From positions 121,992 to 173,801 of the forward strand of contig NW_019091707.1 in the NCBI RefSeq assembly GCF_001949145.1: a stretch of 51,810 nt of DNA. The letters are read 5' to 3'. Made by a program: the position numbers and the translations under genes. Numbering within the stretch: the first letter of the stretch is position 1; each line of letters opens with the position of its first letter. Under the pieces are notes generated by a model. It did no database searches, was not told the DNA's origin, and worked only from the letters and a program-made list of their open reading frames with translations. Source of the stretch: Acanthaster planci (Eukaryota > Echinodermata > Asteroidea > Valvatida > Acanthasteridae). Positions 34,773 to 46,744 of the stretch are shown here, in pieces.

Positions 34773-36496
34773 CTGTAACAAAAGAGAAATGAGTGTTTGT
34801 AGTCTTGGAAAAATCAATAATAAACACACAGACAAAATCACTTTTGCTGTTTGAAAAAAAATTCTTCCATTATTATAGTGACTTTAATTTCCAAGAAACA
34901 TGTTAACATCTTTTTAGATTCTGCAAATGCAATGAGACAATGGAGAAACATGGAGGAGGGATGGGAGGAATGAGTTTAGTAAAATTCCATTGCCATACAT
35001 GAAAACTGTAACAGAAGTAAATGTGATGATGAAATTGATTTAATATCGAGAAAAATATTTAATTATTTATGGGCACCTCTGCATCATTCAGTTCATGGCT
35101 GACAACATGGAACAGTTAATGCATATATTTATGTAAAATTTTTATAAATTTAACACAAAATTCGTAAGCCTAGTTTCCTTCCTCCATGATTTATAAATGG
35201 ACGAGGAAAAAAAAAGAAATGGGTAGATTTCTTCCTCCTCCATTTATAAAACGCAGCCTCTTTTACATGCCTTATTTTAAAAAAATTTTCATACATAACA
35301 CTTTTACGTGTAACGTTAGGTCTAAATGTTAACTTTGCCCCTCCTTCCTCCATGCTTTGCCCAAAAAACAGAAATAGTGTGGGCTTAACATGTTAAAGTT
35401 TTATCTACTGACAAAAATCATGAAAATCATGCTGGTGGCCTTTAAATTAATAACTTTTCTCAAATACAAAACATCGTGCACTGGATAATGGAATGAGGCT
35501 ATGGCATGTAAAGACCCTAAAAATTAAAAAAAGAATGAAATTTTAAAGGTGTGAGACTTTATACTTTATTCTTAGAAGAGCATGGGGCCTTATTAAACGT
35601 TGGCCCAGATGATTTTTTTTTTCTAGGCTATCTGACGTGAGTGTCCATCATGTCCGTCATCATGCCGGAAAAAATCCTCATATGTGGTCAAAACAGAAAT
35701 TAAAATACAAAAAGAGTTACAACCCACACTCATTTTTCTATTTAAGACGTCTATGACTAGAGTTTATTCGGGGTTTTTTTCATTCAAAACGTCAAAATGG
35801 TAAATTTTAACCCCTTGATAGTGAGAGCGCTCCACTTCGCTTCGCTATGCAATACATATGAGTGGACAAAGAAAGTCTTTCCCTACAAGACAACGAAAAT
35901 TCAACGATCGCAACATTTCGGAAACCCCCAAAAATATCAGAAGTATGTCGTCATATTTTTCATAATCTTATGAATTCCACTACAATAAAATCTTAATGTG
36001 TCTTACCGAAAAAAAAGTCGGAAAAGGACCATCTATATATCAAACGATTTGGAATTTTCTGCTGCATGCGATGGAAAAGATGGCGCAAGCATGGTTGGGA
36101 TCCAGAGCTAGCGCGCATGCTATATAGGTTTATTTGTTTGTTGGTGAACAGCGATTTCTCCAGTAAGAACACGAAGCACTGCTATCAAGCGGCAATGGAC
36201 CCTGTGCACAAAGGAGTCTTATCGCGGTCGTAAATCTGTCGGCCAGTGGACGCGCAGCGGGAGGCCTCCATGGCTTTACCACTGGTCAGTGAGGGGTACT
36301 AATCGGTCTGTAAATATCCTGTGGGGCTTGGCGGGCCGTTCGAACTCCTTCCCCTCCTTCCTCCATGGCTGGACAACCTGCTAGTAGACGCCATGGTGAT
36401 TGAATAAATGAAAACACAAGGCTGCCACCTTCAAATACTGCCAACCCATAAAACTGACAACCACTTATGTCCATTGGCACCAGGCAAACAATAACT
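34773..36496. other. Intron or upstream region, no gene recognised
   Basis: Should contain the exon upstream of the acceptor at 34773, but I cannot identify it. Around 36060-36300 the sequence is GC-richer (GATGGCGCAAGCATGG) and could be a promoter or 5' exon. Confidence 0.35.
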
Positions 36497-36785
36497 TTTT
36501 ACCCTACTCTTGTTTTTTTCTCAGTAATAGGCCTGAGAAAAAGTAGTAAGCTTTCACCCAACTACTGTTTCATCTCTCAGTCATAGGCCAGAAAAAAGTA
36601 GTAAGCTTTCACCCTATTACTGTTTCATCTCTCAGTCATATACCAAAAAGTAGTAAGCTTTCACCCTACTACTGTTTCATCTCTCAGTCATATGCCAAAA
36701 AGTAGTAAGCTTTCACCCTACTACTGTTTCATCTCTCAGTCATATGCCAAAAAGTAGTAAGCTTTCACCCTACTACTGTTTTGTT
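36497..36785. repeat. Minisatellite, 52-bp unit
   Basis: Five copies of AAAAAGTAGTAAGCTTTCAC, then CCTACTACTGTTTCATCTCT and CAGTCATATGCC, with AAGCTTTCAC at 36549, 36603, 36655, 36707 and 36759. The last three units are nearly identical. Confidence 0.9.
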
Positions 36786-39700
36786 TAAGGCCACAGATAA
36801 CAATTCAGCAAATAGTTCTGAGACAAACAGCTGCATGTGGCTGATTTACAACACACACGGTATATGTCTTTTCAGCCAAGCCAATAGTGCAAGCCCCATT
36901 TGCCACCAGTGGAAAATCCCACAGTTGGGATAATAATACCCAAACATGTGCCTATAATCATGTGCACAGAGTGTAGGTAGGATATGACAATTTAGCAACT
37001 CGGTAATAATTTTAACAGTTTTGAAGCAATGTACAATATAACAGATCTTACCAAATATGCATTCAATTAGTGTAAGTTAAGATTGACCCACAAGTTACTC
37101 TTACTTTCCCAAATTTAATTCTCGTTCTCAGATTTTATAAAAAATAGTACACACAGTGTACATCAAATACATCAAACCTACCAAAGCGTACAGCTGGTAG
37201 TATATAGAACTGCTACACCTTAAATATGAAGTGTGAGGGACACAGAGGATGGCTGTAAAAATTCAAGAAAATATTCATGAAAATATGCACAGATAAGTAG
37301 TGGGCATATGCAGAACTGACAAATTTGTTATAAGCACAAATTTTTTTCAGGAACCCTCTACTTTCCACGGATCCAAGAACAGTTAATTTAACTTTTCCAG
37401 TTTCTATGAATCCAAGAACACTTAATTTTAGTCTCGGGGTTCTTCATCTTTAATCTCTGATTAACAATAATAAGTTGTGGAGACATTAGTATCTTTATCA
37501 AAAGTATATCTACATGTGTATTTGTAGAATAAGATTTACCCAAAACAGACAATATGGGAAATGCCAATACTGGGTCCTATGTCATCTAAGAACTTTGTAA
37601 ATGGAACCTGTGCCAATCACCAACGCAGTATGCAAGAAGGCAATGGTTGCAAAGGTTCATATATGTACAAATGTAATGATATGAGCTGTAGCAACAAAGT
37701 AGCTTGATGCTCAGGCAAGGAGGCTCTGAAGCAGAGTGATTTGATCGGAATGTTTCCACTCAATCCCCACTCCACAGGGTGGGGTGAACCACAAAAGCTT
37801 TTCATACATGTAGTTGTAGTAGTAGTGAACAAATGCAGGGCAGAAACAATACACTGTTCAAGTCACTATTGTCAGAATTATGTGGCATGCATGGCTCTGT
37901 AAATATGCAAATGCACCAGTCAGTACAGGAATGTAATCATGGAGGATACTTCACAGAGGTATTGCCAGCTACATGGGTATTTATCAAGTGTAAAGTACGG
38001 GATTAAAAGAGAGGGCACTCTACAATACAAAGCTGCATCTAATTATGTTAAATGGTACAAGTCTGTTCACGAGGTACATGTGTAGAAAGAGGAATAGTGA
38101 AGTCTAGAAGTGAATAAGAAATGTGTTACAGAAGTGGAGGGATCAGGTGACTAGAATAGTCGACCTGTCACATTTGTCTCATTTTGTTTTCAAGAATGTA
38201 AATTTGAAATGTCATTTAAAATTAGCTCTTGTGCATACACATGTATGTGGTTTGTTATAGTTGCCATTTAGAATCTTTGTTTATCAAATGTACATGTAGT
38301 CCCTGCATGGGATAGGCTTTATAGTGTTTGTGATGGCAGAGAAATTCTGTAATGAACTGGTCAAAATATACACACGATATTGACTTGGAGGAAGCTGGTT
38401 TTATTCTCGTCATGCAAGGCCCTGGAAGCGAATTGAAAGTGAATAACAGAAAATGCACATACAGCGTCCATGTAGTATTCTTTATGTGAAAATGACATTT
38501 TTGGGAGGGAGGTGGCTTGATTAGTCTGAATGTTTTTCTGCTTTTAGATTTGATGAGATTTATGTTTCCTCTTACTACACATTTCTAAAAGAACTTTTTC
38601 CGGGATTAAGTCCTGTAACGTTTCACTGGTACTATCTGAGAGAGACTCATTTGAAAATTCTCAATTGTTTAGACAATAAAAAGCTGTAGACCTGGAGTGT
38701 TAATAGTTGCTGTTGTCTTCATTTGCAAAACTTTGTCCTTTATTTGTTTCAAGTTCCATAGGAAATTCGTGTTCAGATTTTTGATGACATTCTTTTTCTC
38801 CAATTGCTAAATTGAATGAATTTGTAAATATTCAAAGTCTGCTTGGGTGGAGGGCTATTCGCGCCCTGCTCTTTATTTGCAACCTTTGCCTTTGTTGGCC
38901 CTGATTTGAAGGTTAATCGGTCTTTCTTCTCCTCAACTTTGCACTTTTAATCATACAATTGTTGTAATGTTCATTGTCATCTGCTACTTTCAAGCGTGTT
39001 TTTATAAACTTTTTGTGTTTGTGCCGTTATCATGTACATGCATTTCTATATCTAGTGTTTCATCTTCATCGTTCGTTTCTTGAGAGTTTTATTCGCTCAT
39101 GTGAAATTGGTTTTTGTGTTGTACGGAAGTTATGCCCAATTCATGTCACTTGTGCTGTCTGAAGCTGATCAAAATGAAAGTTTTCCTGAATTACAACCAT
39201 TCATTCTCCAATAAAACATAACATTACCCATGCATTCTGGCTCAAGATCTATGTATCAGTAAATGATACCAGCCAGAACATTTGTTGCAAGCAACCATGC
39301 TCTGGTTGGCATTGTGCTGCTGATTTACATACATGTATACAGTACAGTTGGGGCTCAGAATCACCACTTTTTTCCATGTTTGAATCATTGTATTTTTTTA
39401 TTTTGTTGCAGTTTGGCTGCTTTTTTCATTGTTTGGTTCATCATTGTTTGCCAATTTCTTTGCATTTTTCCATTGAGGACAGCTTTCTCCCTGGTTGGGC
39501 TCATAATTATGAATTTCAAGCCTCTTGTGGTTGGACATTTTGGTTTTGCAACTTTTGTTTACATGTTCAACTGTATTGGAATTATCCTTCTTTACTGCTT
39601 TGCACCTTGCAAGAATCAGGCAACTTTACCCCTTATAGCATGTCTGTTTTGAGCCCACATGATTGACACTGCCTTTGATCCATTCCTGTCTCGTCTAACC

Positions 39701-40029
39701 CACCAAATCTTGGCTGGTAATAAGAAAAGACAGCTACTTGGCAGGGCATTGTCATTAATTTGCTTTGAACCAATGGACTGGCCTATTACTTCTGCCAACT
39801 GGTCGGCCTTCTGTTAAGCTGCTGTCTTCTTCTTCCCTCTACTGGAATGGTTATCTCAATTGTTGGTTGCCCTTTCCTTAATGAATACGAGAAAAGGATA
39901 ACAAAATAGACAAGTAAAAACATAACATACATTGTACCAATACACTGAATACCCCATTAGCTACAAGTTGAGTCATGTACACAAAAATGTTGAAGTGTTA
40001 AAAGAGAAAATCTCTTGGTCTGGCAGGGG
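36786..40029. other. No gene recognised
   Basis: AT-rich, with short frames. A hydrophobic plus-strand frame (39263-39652) is T-rich and probably chance. Confidence 0.45.
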
Positions 40030-40446
40030 NNNNNNNNNNNNNNNNNNNNNNNNNNNNNNNNNNNNNNNNNNNNNNNNNNNNNNNNNNNNNNNNNNNNNNN
40101 NNNNNNNNNNNNNNNNNNNNNNNNNNNNNNNNNNNNNNNNNNNNNNNNNNNNNNNNNNNNNNNNNNNNNNNNNNNNNNNNNNNNNNNNNNNNNNNNNNNN
40201 NNNNNNNNNNNNNNNNNNNNNNNNNNNNNNNNNNNNNNNNNNNNNNNNNNNNNNNNNNNNNNNNNNNNNNNNNNNNNNNNNNNNNNNNNNNNNNNNNNNN
40301 NNNNNNNNNNNNNNNNNNNNNNNNNNNNNNNNNNNNNNNNNNNNNNNNNNNNNNNNNNNNNNNNNNNNNNNNNNNNNNNNNNNNNNNNNNNNNNNNNNNN
40401 NNNNNNNNNNNNNNNNNNNNNNNNNNNNNNNNNNNNNNNNNNNNNN
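40030..40446. other. Assembly gap (417 N)
   Basis: Run of unknown bases. Open frames read across it are artefacts. Confidence 0.99.
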
Positions 40447-41332
40447 TTCTTTCTGTCTATTTCTCTCTGCCGTTCTTTGTCTTTAGGCTTTAGGTTTTGG
40501 CTTTGACTTGGCTTTATGCTGAAATTCAATAAAGGATCACAACAGTAATCAGTAAAAAACATTAACAAATAGTCCCGCCCAGGTGACAGTAATAAAAAAA
40601 TACACATGAAACTTTGGACGACAAATACAGTAAGAATAACCACTTATCCCACAAAGTTTTAACACAGAAGTGATAATGAACTATTAACAAGGGTTTACTC
40701 ACCCAGATTGGGTAACATGCCAGACTTAAAAGGTGAAAAATACACCTTGCATCAAAATGGAGACTTCATGTAACTTTTGGAATAGGCATAGTTTTGAAGA
40801 GCGCCACTGTTTAAGGAAATTAAAATTAAGTTGTAATAGCGCCCTCTAAGAACTTAAGTATCTAGATTCGACAATGATTTTCACATAACCTTAATGCCTC
40901 TTGTTCTAACTGTAGCCCCTATAGACCATGACAAAACATTCTGTTCTCTTGTTCCTTTAATTCTTTTGAGTAGTGTAATAGGTCATGTATGACAGGGCAA
41001 TCAAATATTTTTCCTGTATGTCAATATTATGGACCCTCGGTTTTTGAGATTAGGAAGCATGAAAACCATAAAACAAGTATGCATGTGTGTGGCATGAGGA
41101 AATTGATAATAAATGTCATTCAACTAGCTTTTCCATACATATACATGCCGTGGGGCCAAGAAGGGTTGATTGAGGTTATGCAGCACTGTTGGTTGCCTGC
41201 TGGGCTTTCATTGTTTTAATCTGAGCATATCATTTTCCTAGTGATAAAAAACACTCAAACGTTGCCTGAATGATTCGTCAGAACTATACCGAATTGCATT
41301 TCCTGGTACATTGTATTTGCATTTACAAGTAT
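40447..41332. other. No gene recognised; downstream of the RAG1-like remnant
   Basis: I looked here on the plus strand for a convergent RAG2-like (kelch) gene, which accompanies RAG1-like genes in intact RAG transposons, and found none. The gap could hide sequence. Confidence 0.45.
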
Positions 41333-42142
41333 TTAGTGCGGGCAATTTCTTGCATTGTGCCCAAACTCCTCGCGTTTTGAACATTGATATGATCTGGACT
41401 TTGTGTCGCTGATTCTCCAGATTTTTGGGCTGGTGTAGAGCCACACCAAAAGGGAGAGAGTTTGTTCATGTTTCTTGGCAAAGTGCCCTTGTAGTTCCCT
41501 GAACAACTTGTTGGCTGCCTCATTTTCCTCTCCGCTGATTCTGCCAATGGTGCCAGGCCCCTCAGGATCTTCAATTATTTCCTGCACATGCTCAATTATC
41601 TTGTGGAGATAATTGAGCCATGCGACATGTGAAGCTGGTCAACAGCAGATTCCCCATTTCTACCGCACGTTGTTTGTAGGTGCCGACAGCTTCTGGATCG
41701 GAGTGACGGGCACGGTATACTGTACGAACACTTCAAAATAAGTTCAAAACTTTGGCCAGGCTCTCTTTTCTGTTTCCGTACTGAATGAGTGCCCAGAAAG
41801 TTTCACCTTTCTAGCATCAAAAAAATTGCGAGCAAAGTTTCCTGGCATTATCAGTTTTGGCACCAACCCAATAGTTGCTGTGATGTGCTTGTTGAATCTC
41901 TTCTCTGCAGCTTCAAACATTGGCTTAACATCCTCTGTAATGTCCCCGCTCTAGACCCTGGCAATTTTTCGGACAACAAGCTTCTTGAACAAACTACCCA
42001 CATTAATGTCAGGGCGAGTGGCATTGATGAGTTTATCTTTTGTCTCTGATTTGAGAATTAGGTGGGATTTCACACCCCCAGCCTCTTTTGCAAGTTCTGA
42101 TGCTGACAGGTTGTGAGACTTGCACGCTTTCTCTGGGATCAT
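41333..42142 (-). pseudogene. RAG1-like transposase, C-terminal third of the core plus zinc-knuckle tail
   Basis: Three frames in order match the end of the RAG1 core. Frame 1 (42142-41747): RPDINVGSLFKKL (RAG1 HCDIGNAAEFYK) and MPGNFARNFF (MNGNFARKLM). Frame 2: DPEAVGTYKQRAVEMGNLLL. Frame 3 (to TAA 41333): YLHKIIEHVQEII (YFHKTLAHVPEII, the zinc His pair), TIGRISGEENEAANKLFREL with Glu at 41528-41530 where RAG1 has catalytic E962, and WLYTSPK. The tail ends CSKREEFGHNARNC, a CX2CX3GHX4C knuckle like the C-terminal tail of invertebrate RAG1-like transposases, but the second Cys is Arg. Breaks are TAG 41951-41953, TGA 41744-41746, TGA 41733-41735 and two frame changes (about 41755 and 41645). 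The part with the first two catalytic Asp is absent upstream. RAG1-family enzymes cut and paste DNA with RAG2. Confidence 0.82.
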
Positions 42143-42319
42143 CCCTTACATCTCAAGCAGTTGTAAAATACTAGTTTTACTGATACCTATTGTTTGTTTG
42201 TTGGCTGGTTGGGTTTGGGTGTTTTTTTTCTTTGGCTGTTCCTCTCCCATGGTATTTAGCCCACCTGCCTAAAACTGTCTCTTGGGCTGTCTCCCTACAT
42301 GGTTTTTCCTTCATGATAA

Positions 42320-42351
42320 CAAAAACAAACAAACAAACAAACAAACAAACA
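42320..42351. repeat. (AAAC)n microsatellite
   Basis: About seven AAAC units just upstream of the RAG1-like remnant. Confidence 0.9.
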
Positions 42352-42421
42352 GTAAAAGTATAAACCAGAAAGGAAAGCAACAAATAGACCTTACAACACA
42401 TATAAAAATTCAATACCTGCA

Positions 42422-42490
42422 TCAGTGAAAGGTTGAATCCTCCCATCTCGTCCTTGTATAGTTTTCCATACACTTTGCGGACAGCTTGCT
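42422..42490 (-). CDS. Candidate exon of the coiled-coil gene
   Basis: Lies after a TTCTTTCCGAG-type acceptor and before a GTATTG donor or a stop. One frame gives QQAVRKVYGKLYKDEMGGF; the frame in phase with the exon at 42761-42930 gives KLSAKCMENYTRTRWEDSTF and ends in TGA. The second is the better splice fit and would be a C-terminus. No family is recognised with confidence. Confidence 0.25.
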   Translation of the reverse strand, partial: SKLSAKCMENYTRTRWEDSTFH

Positions 42491-42760
42491 GCTCGGAAAG
42501 AATGCTTATAATTGTTAAGATTGCTCAAAGAAAATCAAGGGCAATTGCGGTTTGGTTTTCTTTTTACCAAGAAAAGTGAGTTGTTCCCTTTGTGTTCGCT
42601 CACAATGACAGTAAGTTCCGAACTTTGATACTTTCTACCTCCGTTGGTCTATTGTTTCTTGTTTCTGACTGGTACAAATTGAAGTTAAAAACTTGGGAAG
42701 AGATACATATGCAGAAATTGTTTTTTCTTAATTGATTGCATAGAATATTTATTAACTCAC

Positions 42761-42930
42761 TGAGCATTCATGTGGGACAGCAACTGGTTTGCCTCCTGAG
42801 TTGCTCCAGCGTGTCTCATGTTCTGTTGTATTTCTTGGAGTTTCTCATTTTGCTTCTTCAGCTGTGCCTCTAATTTCTTGTTTTGCATATATAGCAAGCA
42901 CAGAGTTACTTCAGATGGTGCACTGGACCC
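42761..42930 (-). CDS. Coiled-coil exon
   Basis: A 170-nt exon between TTGTTTAG and CTCA|GTGAGT. It encodes LLYMQNKKLEAQLKKQNEKL, then QEIQQNMRHAGATQEANQLL. This is a strong heptad pattern, so probably a dimerisation segment. It lies on the same strand and in order with the frame at 43518-44127, which also ends in a coiled coil. Confidence 0.45.
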
Positions 42931-43517
42931 CTAAACAAGACATTTGGAAATACATGTACAAAGCTGCACAAGTTTTTATCACAACATTTAGCATACTGAC
43001 TCATAAGGACAATTTTTGCATCTGCTGTTTTCCAGTCTCCCTTTATTCACACTTGAGCTTACTTCTGCCACATCAGATTACATCACTGCTTAAAATGATA
43101 AACTATAACTTTATTCCTAAGAGACTTGAGAGGTATGGAGGGTTGTCAACCACTGAAGGACCACCCCTACATCTAAAGTGTTGTGTGTTCTTCCCTTTTC
43201 ATGTTAAAAACACCACGCTCGGACAATTCTGAAAATGTTCTTTGACAAGAGAAATGCAATGGTGAAGTTTATGCCTAAAATATTTTGCTGTATTCAGATG
43301 TTTGCACGACTTAATGCCATAGATATTAGTAATAACCAAATTTGGTTCAAATTGTTGCTGATATTGTTTGTCACTTGAAAATAAGCCTCAAAATTCGACC
43401 AAAGAGAACTGCAACTGAAATATGCCAAAAACTTAATGTATGAAATTAATGATCCAAATATTTGAATTCCATACTTGTCGTTAAATGTGCTGAATTCACC
43501 ATTGACATAATTTCCGC

Positions 43518-44127
43518 TTAAGTATTGAGCGAAGATGAAGACTGTCCACTCCTCTCAGACAAAATGGACGATGTACATGTAGACTCCTGGCTTTCGGATT
43601 CTCTTTCGCTGGAATTTGGGGTTGAGGTTGCTTGTGGGAATCCAATTGCATTCAGAGAGACATCACTCCTGCTTCCCAGGGCACCTATTGGATGTCTTTT
43701 CTGCAAGTTCTTTCTTAAGTCTCAAGATCCTTTTCCTGTTCTCCTTTCGCCCCTTCGATAATTCTTTGATTTTCTCCTTCAACGCCCAGTTCTCTTCCTT
43801 GATTTCTCGATGATTTTGTCTACTCCTGAAAGCAAAGGCAAAATGTGTCCGAGGTTGTGTTGTCCCCAGCTTTCTGGGATGACGGTGCTGCAAAGTGGGC
43901 GGGCGAGCTGTATTCCGTAATATAGCACACACTGGACTTGCTTTAGTTTTCCCAGGTTTTCCCCTTTTAAGTTGCTGGCCAAATGATGATTTCAAGAGTT
44001 TGCCTGTTTTGCAAGTGCTTGAAGATGGGAATAATGCTTGAACTTTCTCATGGGCTAATTTTACTGGTACACGTCCATTTTTATTGACTTCAAAAATATC
44101 ATGAATTGCTTTTGTCAGAGATTCCAT
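43518..44127 (-). CDS. Unknown basic coiled-coil protein, probable frameshift
   Basis: The ATG at 44127 has A at -3 and G at +4. The first 50 residues (MESLTKAIHDIFEVNKNGRV, then KVQALFPSSSTCKTGKLLK) look like a small helical domain. A Lys-rich linker follows, then a coiled coil (REIKEENWALKEKIKEL, then RKRILRLKKELAEK), and the frame stops at about 43663. A Ser-rich continuation (NAIGFPQATSTPNSSERESE) in a second frame runs to 43518, so a one-base shift near 43665 or a tiny intron is likely. An intron acceptor (TTTGCTTTCAG) lies at about 43830. It is possibly a nuclear regulator. I do not recognise the family. Confidence 0.4.
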
Positions 44128-44510
44128 ATTAAAAAATCAGTGTACGGAATGAACCAGATGACGAAATAGGTGCTGAACAAAAAACGGATCGATAGAATGG
44201 AGTTGTTGCACCACCAGGTTGAAATATATTTTGCACCAGGATATGATGTTGGTTGTTTATTATAACTGGATGGATTTGGGTGCTGATGTGCTGACCTGAG
44301 CTTATTCTTTAATGCTGATCTAAGCTTATTCTATACCAGCCAGAGTCCACGTCTGCAAGTCCACATCAACATGCTGACCTGGCATTAAGGCCACAGACCA
44401 CAGCCAGACCATGTACATGCAACTAACCTTCACTTGTGACTTAAAAAAGACCACTCGTACGATCAATACAATTTGATATGGTATCAGTCTGACTGCTGAC
44501 TTGTTCCCTC

Positions 44511-44645
44511 TCATCCTTCCATTCCCTCGCAGGCATCAGAAATCATACAAATGGCCTCAGAGTTGGGATTGGTAGGAAACAAGTGTAAACTCACCCCATC
44601 CTTAGTAGTTTTGCTGCAAGTAGCAGCAACACACCTCATTGACAT
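44511..44645 (-). CDS. THAP-type zinc finger, N-terminal part
   Basis: The ATG at 44645 begins MSMRCVAATCSKTTKDGVSL, then HLFPTNPNSE. The C-x4-C pair followed by a HxFP motif at this spacing is the start of a THAP domain, the DNA-binding finger of P-element transposases and many host regulators. The rest (the Trp, the CxxH pair and the AVPTIF-type end) is missing in this frame; a weak GTATGA donor near 44548 may splice to it. It lies 10 kb upstream of the P-like core on the same strand, but with other elements between I do not join them. Confidence 0.55.
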   Translation of the reverse strand: MSMRCVAATCSKTTKDGVSLHLFPTNPNSEAICMISDACEGMEG

Positions 44646-44705
44646 GGCCAAAACACTGCACTTATGGACCCCAAATCGTACAGCACCTTCACACGACTTC
44701 TGCAC

Positions 44706-45703
44706 ACAAACATATGGCTTCTGCTAGGTCAGACCAGTCAGCAAGGCAAACATGTTTGCGTCATACCCCTCGTGAAGATTTATGTTAATGCTTAATTAAG
44801 CTAAAATTCTGTGGGTGGAGGAAGCTGTCGTGACTTTTGAAATAATTTTTCTCATACTTATTCAAGAAACCATTTATCACATCACACAAAATATGAGTCT
44901 GTATATCATAATTTTTGGGTTTAACATGAATAGTGCAAAATGTATCCATCATCCTGCCTTTAGCTAATTCGATTTGAAGCCATACTTGAAAATGTATTGT
45001 AATAAAAATTCTGAAAGTGCCTACTGCAGCCTTGAACTACACGTAAATGTTTGTTTTCTATTTCTGGTATATTTCATTTCTGTCTTGGGGGGTGAGGGAG
45101 CTTGTTGTAGAAATGTATATTTCTTTCTGTTGATTTGAATCGACACGCTGTTTTTAATTTTAAGTTGTCCCTTCCCTTTTAATTGTCCTTGACGAAACGA
45201 TCAGTTTATTAAGCATGTGGTTCCAGTTTGTAATGTTCAAGAATAGATGCCAATTATTAGTTCATTTGTAAACAACAAACTTCAGTGTTTCGGTTGCCAA
45301 GGCCATAACTGTTGTATTTCAATAAGTGTAAATCTTAAGACTTATCACAAAGGCTGTCCAGACATCCCTCATTAAATTTCACCTATCTTATTAGAGGACT
45401 TTTGGACTTTTTTTTTGTTTTTGTTTCCATGTGACAGATTTGACAGAGAACAAAATACAATGTACATGTAGGGCGGCTAGTAACTGCAATCCTCATGTGA
45501 TTTTCAAAGTGAGAAATGAAATGTTTTATGTTCTTATGAATTTAGTATGCTCAGTTCATCCAAAAGGTTTATTGACAGATCATTGGCTTTTCTTTTTCTG
45601 AGGTTTTGAAATGTAACATCAGAACAAATGCATGACAAGAATGCTATCTCTTTTTTGAAGGTGTGTTGACTCTGAAAAGAGCCAATTGGTTTAATTAGCT
45701 TAT
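44706..45703. other. No gene recognised
   Basis: AT-rich, short frames only. Confidence 0.5.
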
Positions 45704-46430
45704 TCAAAATCCTGTTGCTTGCCCACTGGCTTGTATCACTGCAGGACCAACTTTCATCATGGAGCAGTAAATGCTCCATGCTTTCATCAGGTGGTTGATG
45801 TACCTTGTGGAGGACTCTACTGTCACTTTGGTTTGCCAGAAGAAGTGTTTTTCCTCAATGAGTTTGTCTTTGTTCTTTGGTTTTACCTGGCATTGAGGGA
45901 ATTGTTTCAGCTTGTGCCACAGACATTCTGTGGGGTTATGATCTGGTGATTCTATGGGAACAGGAAACCAGTTGATCCCGATCTGCTGCATGAATTCTTT
46001 GGTTTCTCAAGCTCCATGCTTGGGATTGTTCTCCTCCTCGAAGCAGTGCTCCTGGGGAAAATGCTTGTGGATGAAAGGGAGATCAGTAGTTTCTCCAGAA
46101 TTTCCTCCCAGTAAAGCGACTGTCCATTATGTATTGACAGACAACACTAGTCTTCCCCCACTTTGCAATACCAGCCCAGACATTTAGCTTGATTGGTTAT
46201 TTGGCTTTTGGCTTGAGTTTTCTTGGACATCCTTTCCTTTGAAATGTTAACTTGCTGTATCTGTCGAGCTGCACTGTACACTCATCTGTGAAAATAACGT
46301 TGAAGGTGTCACCACGACCTACAGTATCGCGGCAGAAATCAAGGCATGCTTGCTTGTTGGGTCGCACATTAGTTGACAGTAGCCTGGTCCACTTGCCACC
46401 CAACCTAACCTTAAACGTATGCAGCGGATA
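45704..46430 (-). pseudogene. Tc1-type transposase, decayed
   Basis: Reading across three frames: TRLLSTNVRPNKQACLDFC, then VIFTDECTVQL (first catalytic Asp), LKPKAK, an in-frame TAA (46195-46197), NVWAGIAKWG, then FEEENNPKH where active enzymes have a QDNDPKH-like motif, and IESPDHNPTECLW with the last catalytic acid. After that come KPKNKDKLIEE and YINHLMKAW, the usual C-terminus. Thirty-four residues separate the second and third catalytic positions, the DD34E spacing of Tc1. The second catalytic Asp is Glu here, a further inactivating change. Tc1 enzymes excise and insert at TA. The N-terminal DNA-binding part and terminal repeats are not seen. Confidence 0.85.
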
Positions 46431-46744
46431 GTTGATTTTGCAGCACAAGACCAAATATATTATGCAAAATAAGGCTAACATTGGCCCAGAGAAGTTGAGA
46501 GGACATGGGAACACATATTTTGGGTATGCTTCAGCCTTCTTCCCCAAGCGTTTATTCCAGCCGCAACTTGAAACAACAAATACAAATGTTCTGGATTTAC
46601 AGGAATTGCTATGGGGCCCCAGAAACACCTTGAATGATACACAAGTAAAGGCAACAATAATACATGTAGCTATTAGCAAAGTGCACAGTGCTAACAACTA
46701 TAACGGAGAACTTCTCCTTAGCGTCACGAGTTTAACGACGCAAA

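Noticed and set aside
39932-40643. Frames of 163-228 codons across the gap
   Set aside because: Mostly unknown residues from the N run, with no coding signal at the flanks.
40447-41332. A convergent RAG2-like gene next to the RAG1-like remnant
   Set aside because: No kelch motifs or long frame on the plus strand. The gap leaves this open but gives no support.
31640-44645. One single gene from the THAP finger through to the P-like transposase
   Set aside because: A RAG1-like remnant, repeats and an assembly gap lie between, and no splice phases link them.
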